NCBI GenBank assembly: GCA_016716065.1
Contig: JADJXA010000002.1
Span: 930,001-994,000, forward strand
Source: Candidatus Leptovillus gracilis
GTDB lineage: Bacteria; Chloroflexota; Anaerolineae; Promineifilales; Promineifilaceae
DNA: 64,000 nucleotides
Direction: 5' to 3'
Shown piece after piece: positions 44,654 to 53,248 of this stretch. The notes beneath the pieces were generated by a model that saw only the letters and a program-made list of their open reading frames with translations, had not been told where the DNA came from and did no database searches. The translations under genes were made by a program, and so were the position numbers. Numbering within the stretch: position 1 is the stretch's first letter; each line of letters starts with the position of its first letter.

Positions 44654-45133
44654 TTATGGAGATGTTACCCTTTGCGCATATAACGGCCGTTTCATATGCA
44701 CGTCCCCATCCACCCAGGCGTAAGGGGTAAAGCCGCATCCCTGGTAGAGACGAATGGCTGCCGTCCATGTATCGGTGGTTTCGACGAGCAGTTCGTGGCA
44801 GCCGCGGCGCTGCGCTTCGACGATGAGGTGTTCGGAAATGGCCCGGCCCAACCCGCGCCGCCGGTGGGTCGGACGGATGGAAACGCGGACGATGCGTCCG
44901 ACGCCAGGCGCTTCCAGCCACAGCGCGCCAGTCCCAATTAACACGCCAGCCTCTTCGGCCACAAAAAAGGCGTGCCCGGCGTGGATGTAGCTGGTCATGA
45001 TGTCGTTCAGGTCGGGGTTGCGCGTGGGGTCCAGCGTGCCCCAATGTTCGTGCAGACCATCCAGGATGAGCTGTTGGGCGGCTGGTTGGTCGGTAGGGTG
45101 GAACGGCCGTATCTGGTAGGTGGGTTTTGTCAT
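44654..45133 (-). CDS. GNAT-family N-acetyltransferase
   Basis: The 159-residue protein has the acetyl-CoA-binding core of GNAT enzymes: VRVSIRPTHRRRGLGRAISE (R/Q-x-x-G-x-G/A type loop), then RRGCHELLVETTDTWTAAIR and GCGFTPYAWVDGD. Substrate is unknown. The frame continues upstream to 45331 but only as low-complexity, repeat-derived sequence, so ATG 45133 (MTKPTYQIRPFHPTD) is used. No clear ribosome binding site is visible. The divergent plus-strand gene starts 175 bases away. Confidence 0.85.
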   Translation of the reverse strand: MTKPTYQIRPFHPTDQPAAQQLILDGLHEHWGTLDPTRNPDLNDIMTSYIHAGHAFFVAEEAGVLIGTGALWLEAPGVGRIVRVSIRPTHRRRGLGRAISEHLIVEAQRRGCHELLVETTDTWTAAIRLYQGCGFTPYAWVDGDVHMKRPLYAQRVTSP

Positions 45134-45308
45134 ACGGCGAGAATATAGCAGACAAGGTGACAAGGGGACAGGGAGAAGGGGAGAGGGGGCGGATTGGGGT
45201 TTGTTTGGTATCATACTGTAGATAAAAATGGTTCTCTGAGCTTTCCTGTGGCTGCCACAGAATTCATCAGAGACCCATAAAAACCAGTAGTCGAGACGGC
45301 CGTTGTCT

Positions 45309-46301
45309 ATGTTAAAACACATGCACACCATTTTAAATCCTGCCTGGTATCAAGGTTTTCGGCGGCGCGCGCCTTATTTTGAGGGGTGGTATTTTAAGCT
45401 GGTAGACGCGGCCACGCAGCAGCGTTATGCCATCATCCCCGGCGTGTTTAAGAGCCAGGACCCCCACGCCTTCATTCAGGTGCTCAACGGGCAAACAGGC
45501 GCCGCCCATTATCACCGCTTTCCCCTGGAGATGTTTTGGGCGTCCGACAACCGCTTTGAGATTCACATTGGCGGCAGCCGATTTGCGGCCGATGGGCTGA
45601 CGCTGGCTGTTGACACGCCCACGCAGACCATTCGCGGCGAGGTACGCCTGGGCGACCTGGTCCCCTGGCCGGTGGCGCTGACTGCGCCGGGTATTATGGG
45701 CTGGTATGCCTGGGTCCCGACGATGGAATGTTATCACGGCGTCATCAGCCTGGACCATGGGCTGCATGGTGGCCTGGAGGTGGATGGCGAACGGGTGGAT
45801 TTCAACGGCGGTCGCGGCTATATTGAGAAGGATTGGGGGCAGTCGTTTCCGCAGGCGTGGGTGTGGCTGCAAAGCAACCATTTCGAGCGGCAAGGCGTCT
45901 GCCTGACCGGGTCTGTTGCCATTATTCCCTGGAAGCGGGCGACGTTTACCGGTTTTATCGTGGGGCTGTGGCTGGACGGCCGTCTCTATCGTTTTGCCAC
46001 CTACACCGGCGCCCACGTGGCCGAACTGGCCGTGACGGATGAGACGGTGCAGTGGGTCTTGCGCGACAAACGCCATCAACTGTCTATCCTGGCGCGGCGC
46101 GGTGCGGCCAGTTTGTACGGCCTGCTGAAAGGGCCGACCACGGTAGAAATGGGTAAACGAGTCGAAGAGACCCTGACGGCCGCCATAGACGTGCAGCTTT
46201 GCGCCCTGGAAGGCGGCCATGAGCGCGAGTTGTATGCAGGACACGGCCGCTGCGCCGGTTTAGAGGTTCACAACGCGGCCGCGCTGCTCGTCGGCCGCTA
46301 A
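45309..46301 (+). CDS. Tocopherol cyclase-like family protein
   Basis: About 330 residues. The body has APYFEGWYFKLVD near the N-terminus and GGRGYIEKDWGQSFPQAWVW, the hallmark stretch of the tocopherol-cyclase-like family (TOCC, beta-barrel-like lipocalin fold). Plants use this fold to close the chromanol ring of vitamin E; bacterial members outside phototrophs have unknown roles. ATG 45309 is chosen; a TTG at 45303 and an ATG at 45321 are also open. No isoprenoid or quinone gene is adjacent, so the pathway is unclear. Confidence 0.82.
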   Translation: MLKHMHTILNPAWYQGFRRRAPYFEGWYFKLVDAATQQRYAIIPGVFKSQDPHAFIQVLNGQTGAAHYHRFPLEMFWASDNRFEIHIGGSRFAADGLTLAVDTPTQTIRGEVRLGDLVPWPVALTAPGIMGWYAWVPTMECYHGVISLDHGLHGGLEVDGERVDFNGGRGYIEKDWGQSFPQAWVWLQSNHFERQGVCLTGSVAIIPWKRATFTGFIVGLWLDGRLYRFATYTGAHVAELAVTDETVQWVLRDKRHQLSILARRGAASLYGLLKGPTTVEMGKRVEETLTAAIDVQLCALEGGHERELYAGHGRCAGLEVHNAAALLVGR

Positions 46302-46324
46302 ATGCTTTCTATCCTGAAAATAGT

Positions 46325-46383
46325 CCACAGATTACACCGATTTCACAGATTAAAAATTTGTGTCCACCTGTGAAATCTGTGGA
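46325..46383. repeat. ACAGATT palindrome
   Basis: CCACAGATTACACCGATTTCACAG faces CTGTGAAATCTGTGG, giving an imperfect stem. It is a relative of the inverted repeat at 37284-37331. It lies after the tocopherol-cyclase-like gene; no T-run follows. Confidence 0.6.
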
Positions 46384-46424
46384 TATTCATTCCTGGTGGT
46401 GGGTTCAGCCCACTTATGATCAAC

Positions 46425-46476
46425 TAGAAATTACATGGCCCAGATTGGACCAATCTTCAAGATTGGTCCAATCTGG
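46425..46476. repeat. AGATTGGACCAATCT dispersed palindrome, copy B
   Basis: TAGAAATTACATGGCC, then AGATTGGACCAATCT, a short joint and AAGATTGGTCCAATCT. Its reverse complement matches copy A at 26943-26992 over 50 bases with two mismatches. It lies between the convergent tocopherol-cyclase-like and SLC13 genes. Confidence 0.85.
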
Positions 46477-46537
46477 ACGTCTATTGTTTGATTTTCCTTC
46501 CTTATGAATGAAGTCTCCTCAGGTAGGGCGGCCGGCG

Positions 46538-48436
46538 CTAAAATGGGTACAGCCGCGGCAAAATAAGCAGGGTAACGATGAGCGTCAGGAAGATGAGCGG
46601 CACACCCACTTTTACATAATCAAAAAAACGATACCCACCCGCGCCCATCACCAGCGTATTGGACGGCGAGGCGACCGGCGTGGCAAAGGCCATCGAAGCG
46701 GCAATGCCCACAGCCATCAGAAAGCCATAAGGCTCCACGCCCAATGTTTGGGCAGAGGCTAACGCGACGGGGGCCACAACAACGGCCGTTGCCGTATTAG
46801 AGATAAACTGGGTAAACAACGAAGTTAATAGAAACAGCCCGGCCATAATCGCCAGCGGGCCAAATTGCCCGAAGGCGTTTACCAGCCCAGTGGCCGCCAG
46901 GCTGATCAACCCCACTTTTTGCAGCGCCACGCTCATCGGAATCATCCCAGCGATCAGCACCACACTTTTCCAATCAATCGCCTGATACGCCTCATCCATC
47001 GTCAGGCAGCCGGTGAGAATCATCACCAGACCGGCGGCCAGGGCTACCGTCACCAACGGCAAGACTTCGCCAATCATAAAGACCAGCATCAGCAGCAGCA
47101 CCCCTAGAGCGATCATCGCTTTTTGCCGTTTGGGTTGGGCCAGCATGGTCTCCGGCTGGCCAACGACGACAAAATCGCGCCGCCGGTCGCGCAGGGCAAC
47201 GATGTCTTGCCAGCGCCCTTGTACCAGCAGCGTATCGCCAAACTCCATTTTGTGCTCGCGCAGGTCGGTCTCATCCTGACCCGTCGCCGATTTGATGCCC
47301 AACACCTTCAGGCCATATGTTTTGCTAAAGCGTGTGTCTACCAGGGTATGACCAATCAGGTTGGAGCGCGGCGGCAGCAGCACTTCAGCCACGCCGACTT
47401 CCTCGTCCAGGTGCGACTCGTGTTCGCCGCTGCCGGCGCTGTTGATGGCCTGGACGCCCAGACTCCAGACGGCCGCAGCGTGTCCCACATGGCGTCCTTC
47501 CCCCTGAACCACCAGAATGTCATCCACTTCCAACACCGTGTCGGCCTCTGGAACCAGGGCGCGGCGGCGGATTTCTTGGGGCTGATGGTGACTGTTACGG
47601 CCGTTGCGCCCGCGCACAATGCGTAAGGCCGGGCGTGGTTCTTCGCGCCGCAGCACCTCCAGCACGGTGATGTGCGATTGGTCGCCCAAATGGGCCTCGG
47701 CCAACGATTTGCCGATGAGCCGGGACCACAGCCGCACGCGCAAACGAAAGATGTTGTTGGGCAGACGATACCGTTCCACCAACTCTGTCGTGGATTCTCG
47801 CTCTGGTTCGGCTGTCGGCTTCAACCGCGCCGGCAGCAGTTTACGCCCCACAAACAGCAAGTAGACCGCCCCGACGGCCACTAATACCACACCCACCGGC
47901 GTGTAGCTGAAGAAAGTGAAGGGGCGATAACCGTTTTCTTGCAGCAGTTCGCTAACAATAATGTTGGGCGGTGTGCCAATGAGCGTGACCGCCCCGCCTA
48001 ACAGCGAGCCGTAAGCCAGTGGTATTAACAGTTTGGATGGGCTGATGTGGGCCGAGCGGGCCAGAATGATGACCGCCGGTAACAACACGGCCACTGTGCC
48101 GGTATCGCTCATGAAGCTAGACAACAGCGCTACCGCCAAAATCAGGACAATGGTCAGCTTTTTCTCGTCTGTCCCGGCAACGGCTAACACCCGCCGGCCG
48201 ATCATGCCGGCCAGCCCGGTTTGCAGTATGGCTCCGCCAACAACAAAAAGGGCGACAATGGTGATAACGGCCGTATTGGAAAAGCCAGAAATCGCTTCGG
48301 CCGGCGTCAGAACGTCGGTTACCATTAAGCTAACAACCACGCCGATGGCGACCACGTCCACCCGCAGTTTTTCCGTCAAAAACAGGATGACGGCCGTTAT
48401 TAAAATGCCCAGAACCAGCCAGGCTTCTAAAGTCAT
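46538..48436 (-). CDS. SLC13/DASS-type anion transporter with TrkA-C domains
   Basis: The 632-residue protein has two sets of membrane helices (N-terminal SDTGTVAVLLPAVI and LIGTPPNIIVSELL; C-terminal ISNTATAVVVAPVA and ATPVASPSNTLVMG) around a soluble central part with two TrkA-C/RCK-C-like domains (LRVRLWSRLIGKSLAE and FGDTLLVQGRWQDI). The T-P-P-N and S-N-T motifs are typical of Na+-coupled dicarboxylate/sulfate/phosphate carriers. The TrkA-C insertion suggests ligand gating. The substrate cannot be told from sequence. Confidence 0.9.
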   Translation of the reverse strand: MTLEAWLVLGILITAVILFLTEKLRVDVVAIGVVVSLMVTDVLTPAEAISGFSNTAVITIVALFVVGGAILQTGLAGMIGRRVLAVAGTDEKKLTIVLILAVALLSSFMSDTGTVAVLLPAVIILARSAHISPSKLLIPLAYGSLLGGAVTLIGTPPNIIVSELLQENGYRPFTFFSYTPVGVVLVAVGAVYLLFVGRKLLPARLKPTAEPERESTTELVERYRLPNNIFRLRVRLWSRLIGKSLAEAHLGDQSHITVLEVLRREEPRPALRIVRGRNGRNSHHQPQEIRRRALVPEADTVLEVDDILVVQGEGRHVGHAAAVWSLGVQAINSAGSGEHESHLDEEVGVAEVLLPPRSNLIGHTLVDTRFSKTYGLKVLGIKSATGQDETDLREHKMEFGDTLLVQGRWQDIVALRDRRRDFVVVGQPETMLAQPKRQKAMIALGVLLLMLVFMIGEVLPLVTVALAAGLVMILTGCLTMDEAYQAIDWKSVVLIAGMIPMSVALQKVGLISLAATGLVNAFGQFGPLAIMAGLFLLTSLFTQFISNTATAVVVAPVALASAQTLGVEPYGFLMAVGIAASMAFATPVASPSNTLVMGAGGYRFFDYVKVGVPLIFLTLIVTLLILPRLYPF

Positions 48437-48620
48437 ATCAGGTTCCTCTTGTTAATTTTGCAGTTAGCTGGCTGCTCAATCGGCTCCGCCAACACCGCGT
48501 TTGATTGTGAAAAATTGTTCAAGCCCTCATTATATTCAATAGACTGCAACCTGATTATAGGTAAAACGTGTCAATTCCACAGGTGGCAACTTGGGCAGTT
48601 GTCGGTAGAATCGGGCGCTT

Positions 48621-51110
48621 ATGAGTGAAAAACGACTGCTGGCCGTCATTTTGGGCCTGTTCATGCTGCTCGGCGTCACCTACGCCATCGTCACCCCGGT
48701 GTTTGAAGCGTCTGACGAACTGTGGCATTACCCCATGATCCAACATCTGGCGAACGGCAATCCGCTGCCGGTGCAGGTGTTCGACCCGGCGTTGGCCGGG
48801 CCGTGGAAGCAGGAAGCCAGCCAGCCGCCGCTCTATTACTACCTCGGCGCGGCCCTCACCTTTTGGCTAGACACCTCAGACATGGCCGAGGTGCGCTGGC
48901 TGAATCCCCATGTGGACAACGGCATCATCACCGAAGACGGCAACATCAACCTGGCGATCCATGACCCATCCTGGAACCCCTGGCAGGGCACGCTGCTGGC
49001 GGTGCGCATTGTGCGCCTTTTTTCGGTGTTCTTAAGCGCCGGCACGGTGCTGCTGACGTATCTCATCGCCAAAACCATTGCCCCGGACAGGCCGGAAGTG
49101 GCGTTGGGGGCAGCGGCAGTGAACGCTTTTTTACCTATGTTTCTCTTCATCAGCGGGGCGGTGAACAACGACAACCTGGCGATTTTGCTGGCTTCGCTGG
49201 CCGTATGGCTGATGGTGAAGAGGATTGCGGATTGTGGATTGCGGATTGCGGACTGCGGACTGCGGCGTTCAACGCCTGAGGCCAAATTGGCCGCGCCCGG
49301 TTACCAACTTCTTCTCGGCGTGGTTATTGGTCTGGCGCTGCTGACCAAAGAGGGGACGTTTGCGCTGCTGCCGTTGGCCTGGGGCACGACTTTTATGGCG
49401 TTGTGGTTGGCGCAGGTGGGGGAGAACGGCCGTACCCTCTCCATCCGCCAGCTTGCCAGCCTATTGGTCCGCTCGCTGCTGCACTTTGCCTTGCTCCTGG
49501 TTCCGGTGCTGCTTATTGCCGGTTGGTGGTATTACCGCAACATCGTTTTGTATGGTGACTTTTTGGGCTGGAACGCTTTTATCGCCGTGCTTGGTTCCCG
49601 CGCCCAGCCCGCCTCCCTGGCCCAACTTTGGGACGAGCGCGTCGGTTTTATGATGTCTTTTTGGGGCCTGTTTGGCGGCGTGAATGTGCCGATGCCGCTG
49701 TGGATTTACACCGTGCTGAATGGCGTATTGCTAACGGCCGTATTCGGCTTCCTGGTCTATCTGGGGCAAGAGCTGCGCAGTTGGCGGTTGGAAATCGGCG
49801 CAAAAAAACGCAATCCCCAATCGTCAATCCTTCGGCAAGCTCAGGACCAATCGTCAATGTCGCTGCGCGACGGCTTCGCCCCTGTCAACCGCCAATGTCG
49901 CTGCGCAACGGCTTTGCCCCTGCCAATCGCCAATCTCCTCTACTTCGTCGCTTCCCGCTTTGGCCTGGTGGTCTGCCTGCTGTTCGCCTTCGCGGTGGTC
50001 TTTGGCCTGGTGCAGTGGGCCACCACCACCTGGTCGTCGCAGGGGCGGCTGGTGTTTACGGCCGTTTCTGCCCTATCTATTCTACTGGTCTTAGGTTTGG
50101 TGGGCTGGCTGCCACGCCGCCCGGCGCGTTGGGCCGTCGGCGGCCTGGGCCTGTTCATGTTTGGCGTGGCCGCGCTGGCCCCCTGGTTGTGGATTCAACC
50201 GGCTTACCAGCCGCCCGTTTGGGCCGCTTTGCCGGCCGCGCCGGCCGTCACCTTTGGCGATGCGCTGCGGCTGGTAGGGTATGCGGTGGAAGACACGGCC
50301 GCTGCCCCTGGCGGCGCGGTGTGGCTGACGTTGGAATGGGAAGCGCTGGCCCCGTTGGACCGGGACTGGACTGTTTTTGTCCACCTGAACGACCCCGTAC
50401 TGGGCCGTCCCATCGCCCAACGTGACATGTATCCCGGACAAGGGCTGCTGGCGACGCGGCTGTTGGAACCGGGACAGCGCATCGTCAACCGCTACCGGTT
50501 GGCCGTGCCGGTAACGGCCGTTGCTCCGGCCGATTTACAGGTGATGGTCGGTCTGTATGATTACGCCACCTGCCCGGCCTGCCAGCGGCTGCCCATCACC
50601 GCCGCCGCGCCGTCAGTGGTGACAAACCAGAACGCGGCGCAGATTGGCGCTGTGGCGTTAACGGCCGTGCCTGGCGCATATCCCAACCCCACATCGGTTA
50701 ACTTTGGCAATCAACTAGAACTGGTCGGTTTTGCATTGGCGCCGCGCCGGGCGCTGCCAGGGCAGACGGTGGACCTGACGCTGTATTGGCGGGCGATACG
50801 GCCGTTGAGCAAAAATTACACCTTCTTCGCTCAGGTGGTAGACCCGGACACCACCCGCTGGGCGGCGCAAGATTTGCCGTCTGAAAGTTTGCCTAAACCC
50901 ACGTCGCAGTGGCCGGTGGGTGAGGTACAATCTACCTTAATGTCCCTCACGCTGGCGGCCGACACGCCGGCCGATGTGTATCCCATCATTATTGGCTTGT
51001 ACACGCTGGAAGATGGGCAGTTTCAGCGGCTGCAACTGGTGACGGCGAACGGCCGTATCACCCAAGACGACTTTTTAACCCTGACGCTGCTGCGCGTTGA
51101 CGCACCGTAA
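48621..51110 (+). CDS. GT-C-like polytopic membrane protein, probable glycosyltransferase
   Basis: The 829-residue protein has many membrane helices in its first ~530 residues, with the lumenal acidic motif FEASDELWHYPMIQHLANGN and QPPLYYYLGAALTFWL reminiscent of GT-C/DUF2142-like enzymes that use lipid-linked sugars. Two beta domains follow (about 550-660 and 690-820), each with an LRLVGYAVED / LELVGFALAP start and a GLYDYATC / GLYTLEDG end, an internal duplication. Two stretches (about 200-218, IADCGLRIADCGLR, and about 395-435, SSILRQAQDQSSMSLRD) are intergenic repeat words read in frame. Specific donor and acceptor are unknown. Confidence 0.75.
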   Translation: MSEKRLLAVILGLFMLLGVTYAIVTPVFEASDELWHYPMIQHLANGNPLPVQVFDPALAGPWKQEASQPPLYYYLGAALTFWLDTSDMAEVRWLNPHVDNGIITEDGNINLAIHDPSWNPWQGTLLAVRIVRLFSVFLSAGTVLLTYLIAKTIAPDRPEVALGAAAVNAFLPMFLFISGAVNNDNLAILLASLAVWLMVKRIADCGLRIADCGLRRSTPEAKLAAPGYQLLLGVVIGLALLTKEGTFALLPLAWGTTFMALWLAQVGENGRTLSIRQLASLLVRSLLHFALLLVPVLLIAGWWYYRNIVLYGDFLGWNAFIAVLGSRAQPASLAQLWDERVGFMMSFWGLFGGVNVPMPLWIYTVLNGVLLTAVFGFLVYLGQELRSWRLEIGAKKRNPQSSILRQAQDQSSMSLRDGFAPVNRQCRCATALPLPIANLLYFVASRFGLVVCLLFAFAVVFGLVQWATTTWSSQGRLVFTAVSALSILLVLGLVGWLPRRPARWAVGGLGLFMFGVAALAPWLWIQPAYQPPVWAALPAAPAVTFGDALRLVGYAVEDTAAAPGGAVWLTLEWEALAPLDRDWTVFVHLNDPVLGRPIAQRDMYPGQGLLATRLLEPGQRIVNRYRLAVPVTAVAPADLQVMVGLYDYATCPACQRLPITAAAPSVVTNQNAAQIGAVALTAVPGAYPNPTSVNFGNQLELVGFALAPRRALPGQTVDLTLYWRAIRPLSKNYTFFAQVVDPDTTRWAAQDLPSESLPKPTSQWPVGEVQSTLMSLTLAADTPADVYPIIIGLYTLEDGQFQRLQLVTANGRITQDDFLTLTLLRVDAP

Positions 51111-51189
51111 CCATTCGTTGATCAAGACCTGATAGGTTTTCAGAAATCTGCCAGGTCTGACTGCACCTCATGCAAGGAGAACAAACAAC

Positions 51190-52299
51190 ATGGAAAATCC
51201 CCTGGTAGAACTGCACGCTTACGGACAAAGTTTTTGGTATGACAATATCCGTCGCAGGCTGCTGCAAGATGGCACGTTGCAGCATTTAATTGTGGAAGAT
51301 GGCTTGCGCGGCATGACCTCTAATCCATCTATTTTTGAAAAAGCTATTGGTGGCAGCGATGATTATGATGCCCAACTGCGACAGCTCGTGGCCGATGGGG
51401 CCGACGAAACAGCTATTTACGAAGCCCTGGTCCTGGCTGATATTCAAACCGCCTGCGACCTGTTTGCCGAATTGTACGTCCTCTCGGAGCGGGAAGATGG
51501 TTATGTCAGCCTGGAAGTGTCGCCTTACCTGGCGCGCGATACGGCCGGTACGGTGGCTGAGGCGCAGCGTTTGTTTACGGCCGTCAACCGCCCCAACCTG
51601 ATGATCAAGGTCCCGGCGACGCCCCAGGGCATCCCGGCTATTCGCCAATTGATCGGTGAAGGCATCAATGTCAACGTGACGCTGATGTTCAGCCTGGCCC
51701 ATTATGAAGCAGTGGCCAATGCCTACATAGACGGCCTGCGCCACCTGGTGGGCAAAGGCGGCGACCCGCGCAAAGTGGCGTCCGTGGCTTCCTTTTTTGT
51801 CAGCCGGGTGGATACGGCCGTAGACGCCGAACTGAACCAACGTGATGATCCGGCTGTGCCGGCGCTGATGGGCAAAACGGCCGTCGCCAACAGCAAAATC
51901 GTCTACCAGCGCTTTAAGGAACTGTTTCACGGTCCGGCCTTTGCCGACCTGGCCGCCGCCGGGGCGATGGTGCAGCGCCTGCTGTGGGCCTCCACCAGCG
52001 CCAAGAACCCCGCCTATTCACCCACCCTGTATATAGACGAATTGATCGGACCACAGACAGTCTCCACCATTCCACCGGAGACAGTAGATGCGTTTCGGGC
52101 CAACGGCCGTGTGGCCTACACCCTGGAACAAGACCTGCCGGCCGCCCAGTCCGTTTTAGACCACCTGGACAGACTAAATATCTCGCTTGACCAGGTTACT
52201 GAGCAACTGCAAGAAAAAGGCGTAGACGCCTTTGCCCACTCCTTTAGCCAACTCATGGACGCCATTGCCAGCAAACGCCGCCCAGCCATCGCAAATTAG
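51190..52299 (+). CDS. tal: Transaldolase
   Basis: The 369-residue protein matches long transaldolases, transferring dihydroxyacetone units between sugar phosphates in the non-oxidative pentose phosphate pathway. It has GMTSNPSIFEKAI near the N-terminus, the Schiff-base lysine in RPNLMIKVPAT, and INVNVTLMFSLAHYEAVANA. GCAAGGAG lies nine bases before ATG 51190. The 51111-51189 gap has an AGACCTG/CAGGTCT hairpin (51125-51158). No other pentose-phosphate gene is nearby. Confidence 0.97.
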   Translation: MENPLVELHAYGQSFWYDNIRRRLLQDGTLQHLIVEDGLRGMTSNPSIFEKAIGGSDDYDAQLRQLVADGADETAIYEALVLADIQTACDLFAELYVLSEREDGYVSLEVSPYLARDTAGTVAEAQRLFTAVNRPNLMIKVPATPQGIPAIRQLIGEGINVNVTLMFSLAHYEAVANAYIDGLRHLVGKGGDPRKVASVASFFVSRVDTAVDAELNQRDDPAVPALMGKTAVANSKIVYQRFKELFHGPAFADLAAAGAMVQRLLWASTSAKNPAYSPTLYIDELIGPQTVSTIPPETVDAFRANGRVAYTLEQDLPAAQSVLDHLDRLNISLDQVTEQLQEKGVDAFAHSFSQLMDAIASKRRPAIAN

Positions 52300-52383
52300 C
52301 TGCGCCACCAGAGTATGCTTCGGCGTACTTTCTGTTTTAGCCCGGGAATTTATTCCCTGGTGCTGGCAGTGCCCGAATGTGAA

Positions 52384-52413
52384 TTGCCCCCGCTTATGGG
52401 CCTATGCTACAAT
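52384..52413 (+). promoter_or_regulatory. possible sigma70-type promoter
   Basis: TTGCCC, an 18-base spacer and TACAAT, about 120 bases before the cNMP-domain gene. The leader also contains TGTCACCTTGTCAG / CATCTTGTCAG repeats. Confidence 0.4.
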
Positions 52414-52533
52414 CTTTTCTGGTATAGGCTGTTATACTCGCAAGGGTCATAATCTGACATTTTTGTCACCTTGTCAGATGTCATCTTGTCAGCTATAGCT
52501 CGCTCGTCTGCCGGGCAGCAAAGGTGGTAGAAC

Positions 52534-53043
52534 ATGCAACCAAGTATTGTCGCAATCCTGGCCGTAACCGACATTTTTGACAGCTTCACCCCCACGCAAT
52601 TAGAACTGGTCGCGGCTATCTGCGAACCGGGGACGTATCGGCAGGGGGAAGTGCTGCTGCGCGAATATGAAAACAGCAGCGCTTTATACGTCATCGCCCG
52701 TGGCAGTGTGGAGATTTACGTCAGCCCAGACCTGGTTGGCGATGCCCCGCAGCCTGGCCTGGAGGCAATCAAACTGGCAGAACTGCGCCAGGGCCAGGTG
52801 ACAGGCGAGGTAGCGCTGGTAGACCAGGGCACACGCTCGGCTACGGTGCGGGTCAGCCGCGACGATACCTACCTGCTTAAAATTGCCCGCCATCGGCTGA
52901 TGCTGTTGTGCGATACATACCCCGAATTGGGTTATAAACTGATGAAAAATCTGGCCGCCGACCTGGCCTTCAAAATCCGCAACACCGATCTGACGGTGCG
53001 CCAATTGCAGCTAATGCTCTCCCAATCCAAAATGAAAAGTTAG
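52534..53043 (+). CDS. Stand-alone cyclic-nucleotide-binding (cNMP) domain protein
   Basis: The 169-residue protein has the Crp/CAP-like cupin: ALYVIARGSVEIYV, then GQVTGEVALVDQGTRSATVR (phosphate-binding cassette, here GEVALVDQGTRSA). No helix-turn-helix follows, only a helix YPELGYKLMKNLAADLAFKI. It may bind cAMP/c-di-nucleotide and work through partner proteins. AAGGTGG is about seven bases before ATG 52534. The stop is immediately followed by a GAGAGC microsatellite. Confidence 0.88.
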   Translation: MQPSIVAILAVTDIFDSFTPTQLELVAAICEPGTYRQGEVLLREYENSSALYVIARGSVEIYVSPDLVGDAPQPGLEAIKLAELRQGQVTGEVALVDQGTRSATVRVSRDDTYLLKIARHRLMLLCDTYPELGYKLMKNLAADLAFKIRNTDLTVRQLQLMLSQSKMKS

Positions 53044-53248
53044 AGCGAGAGCGAGAGCGAGAGCGAGAGCGAGAGCGAGAGCGAGAGCGAGAGCGAGAGC
53101 GAGAGCGAGAGCGAGAGCGAGAGCGAGAGCGAGAGCGAGAGCGAGAGGAAGAGCTGGAGCGAGAGGAAGAGCGAGAGCGAGAGGAAGAGCTGGAGCGAGA
53201 AGAAGAATTCGGGCAATACTCTAGCTCTAGCTCTAGCTCTAGCTCTAG
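53044..53248. repeat. Hexanucleotide microsatellite (AGCGAG)n and (CTAGCT)n
   Basis: About 100 bases of near-perfect AGCGAG units follow the cNMP gene's stop. Degenerate GAGGAAGAGCTGGAGCGAG units come next, then TAGCTC units up to the IS boundary at 53248. In the frame of the upstream gene it would read Ser-Glu repeats beyond the TAG. The opposite strand reads Ser-Arg repeats, which is a shadow. Confidence 0.92.
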
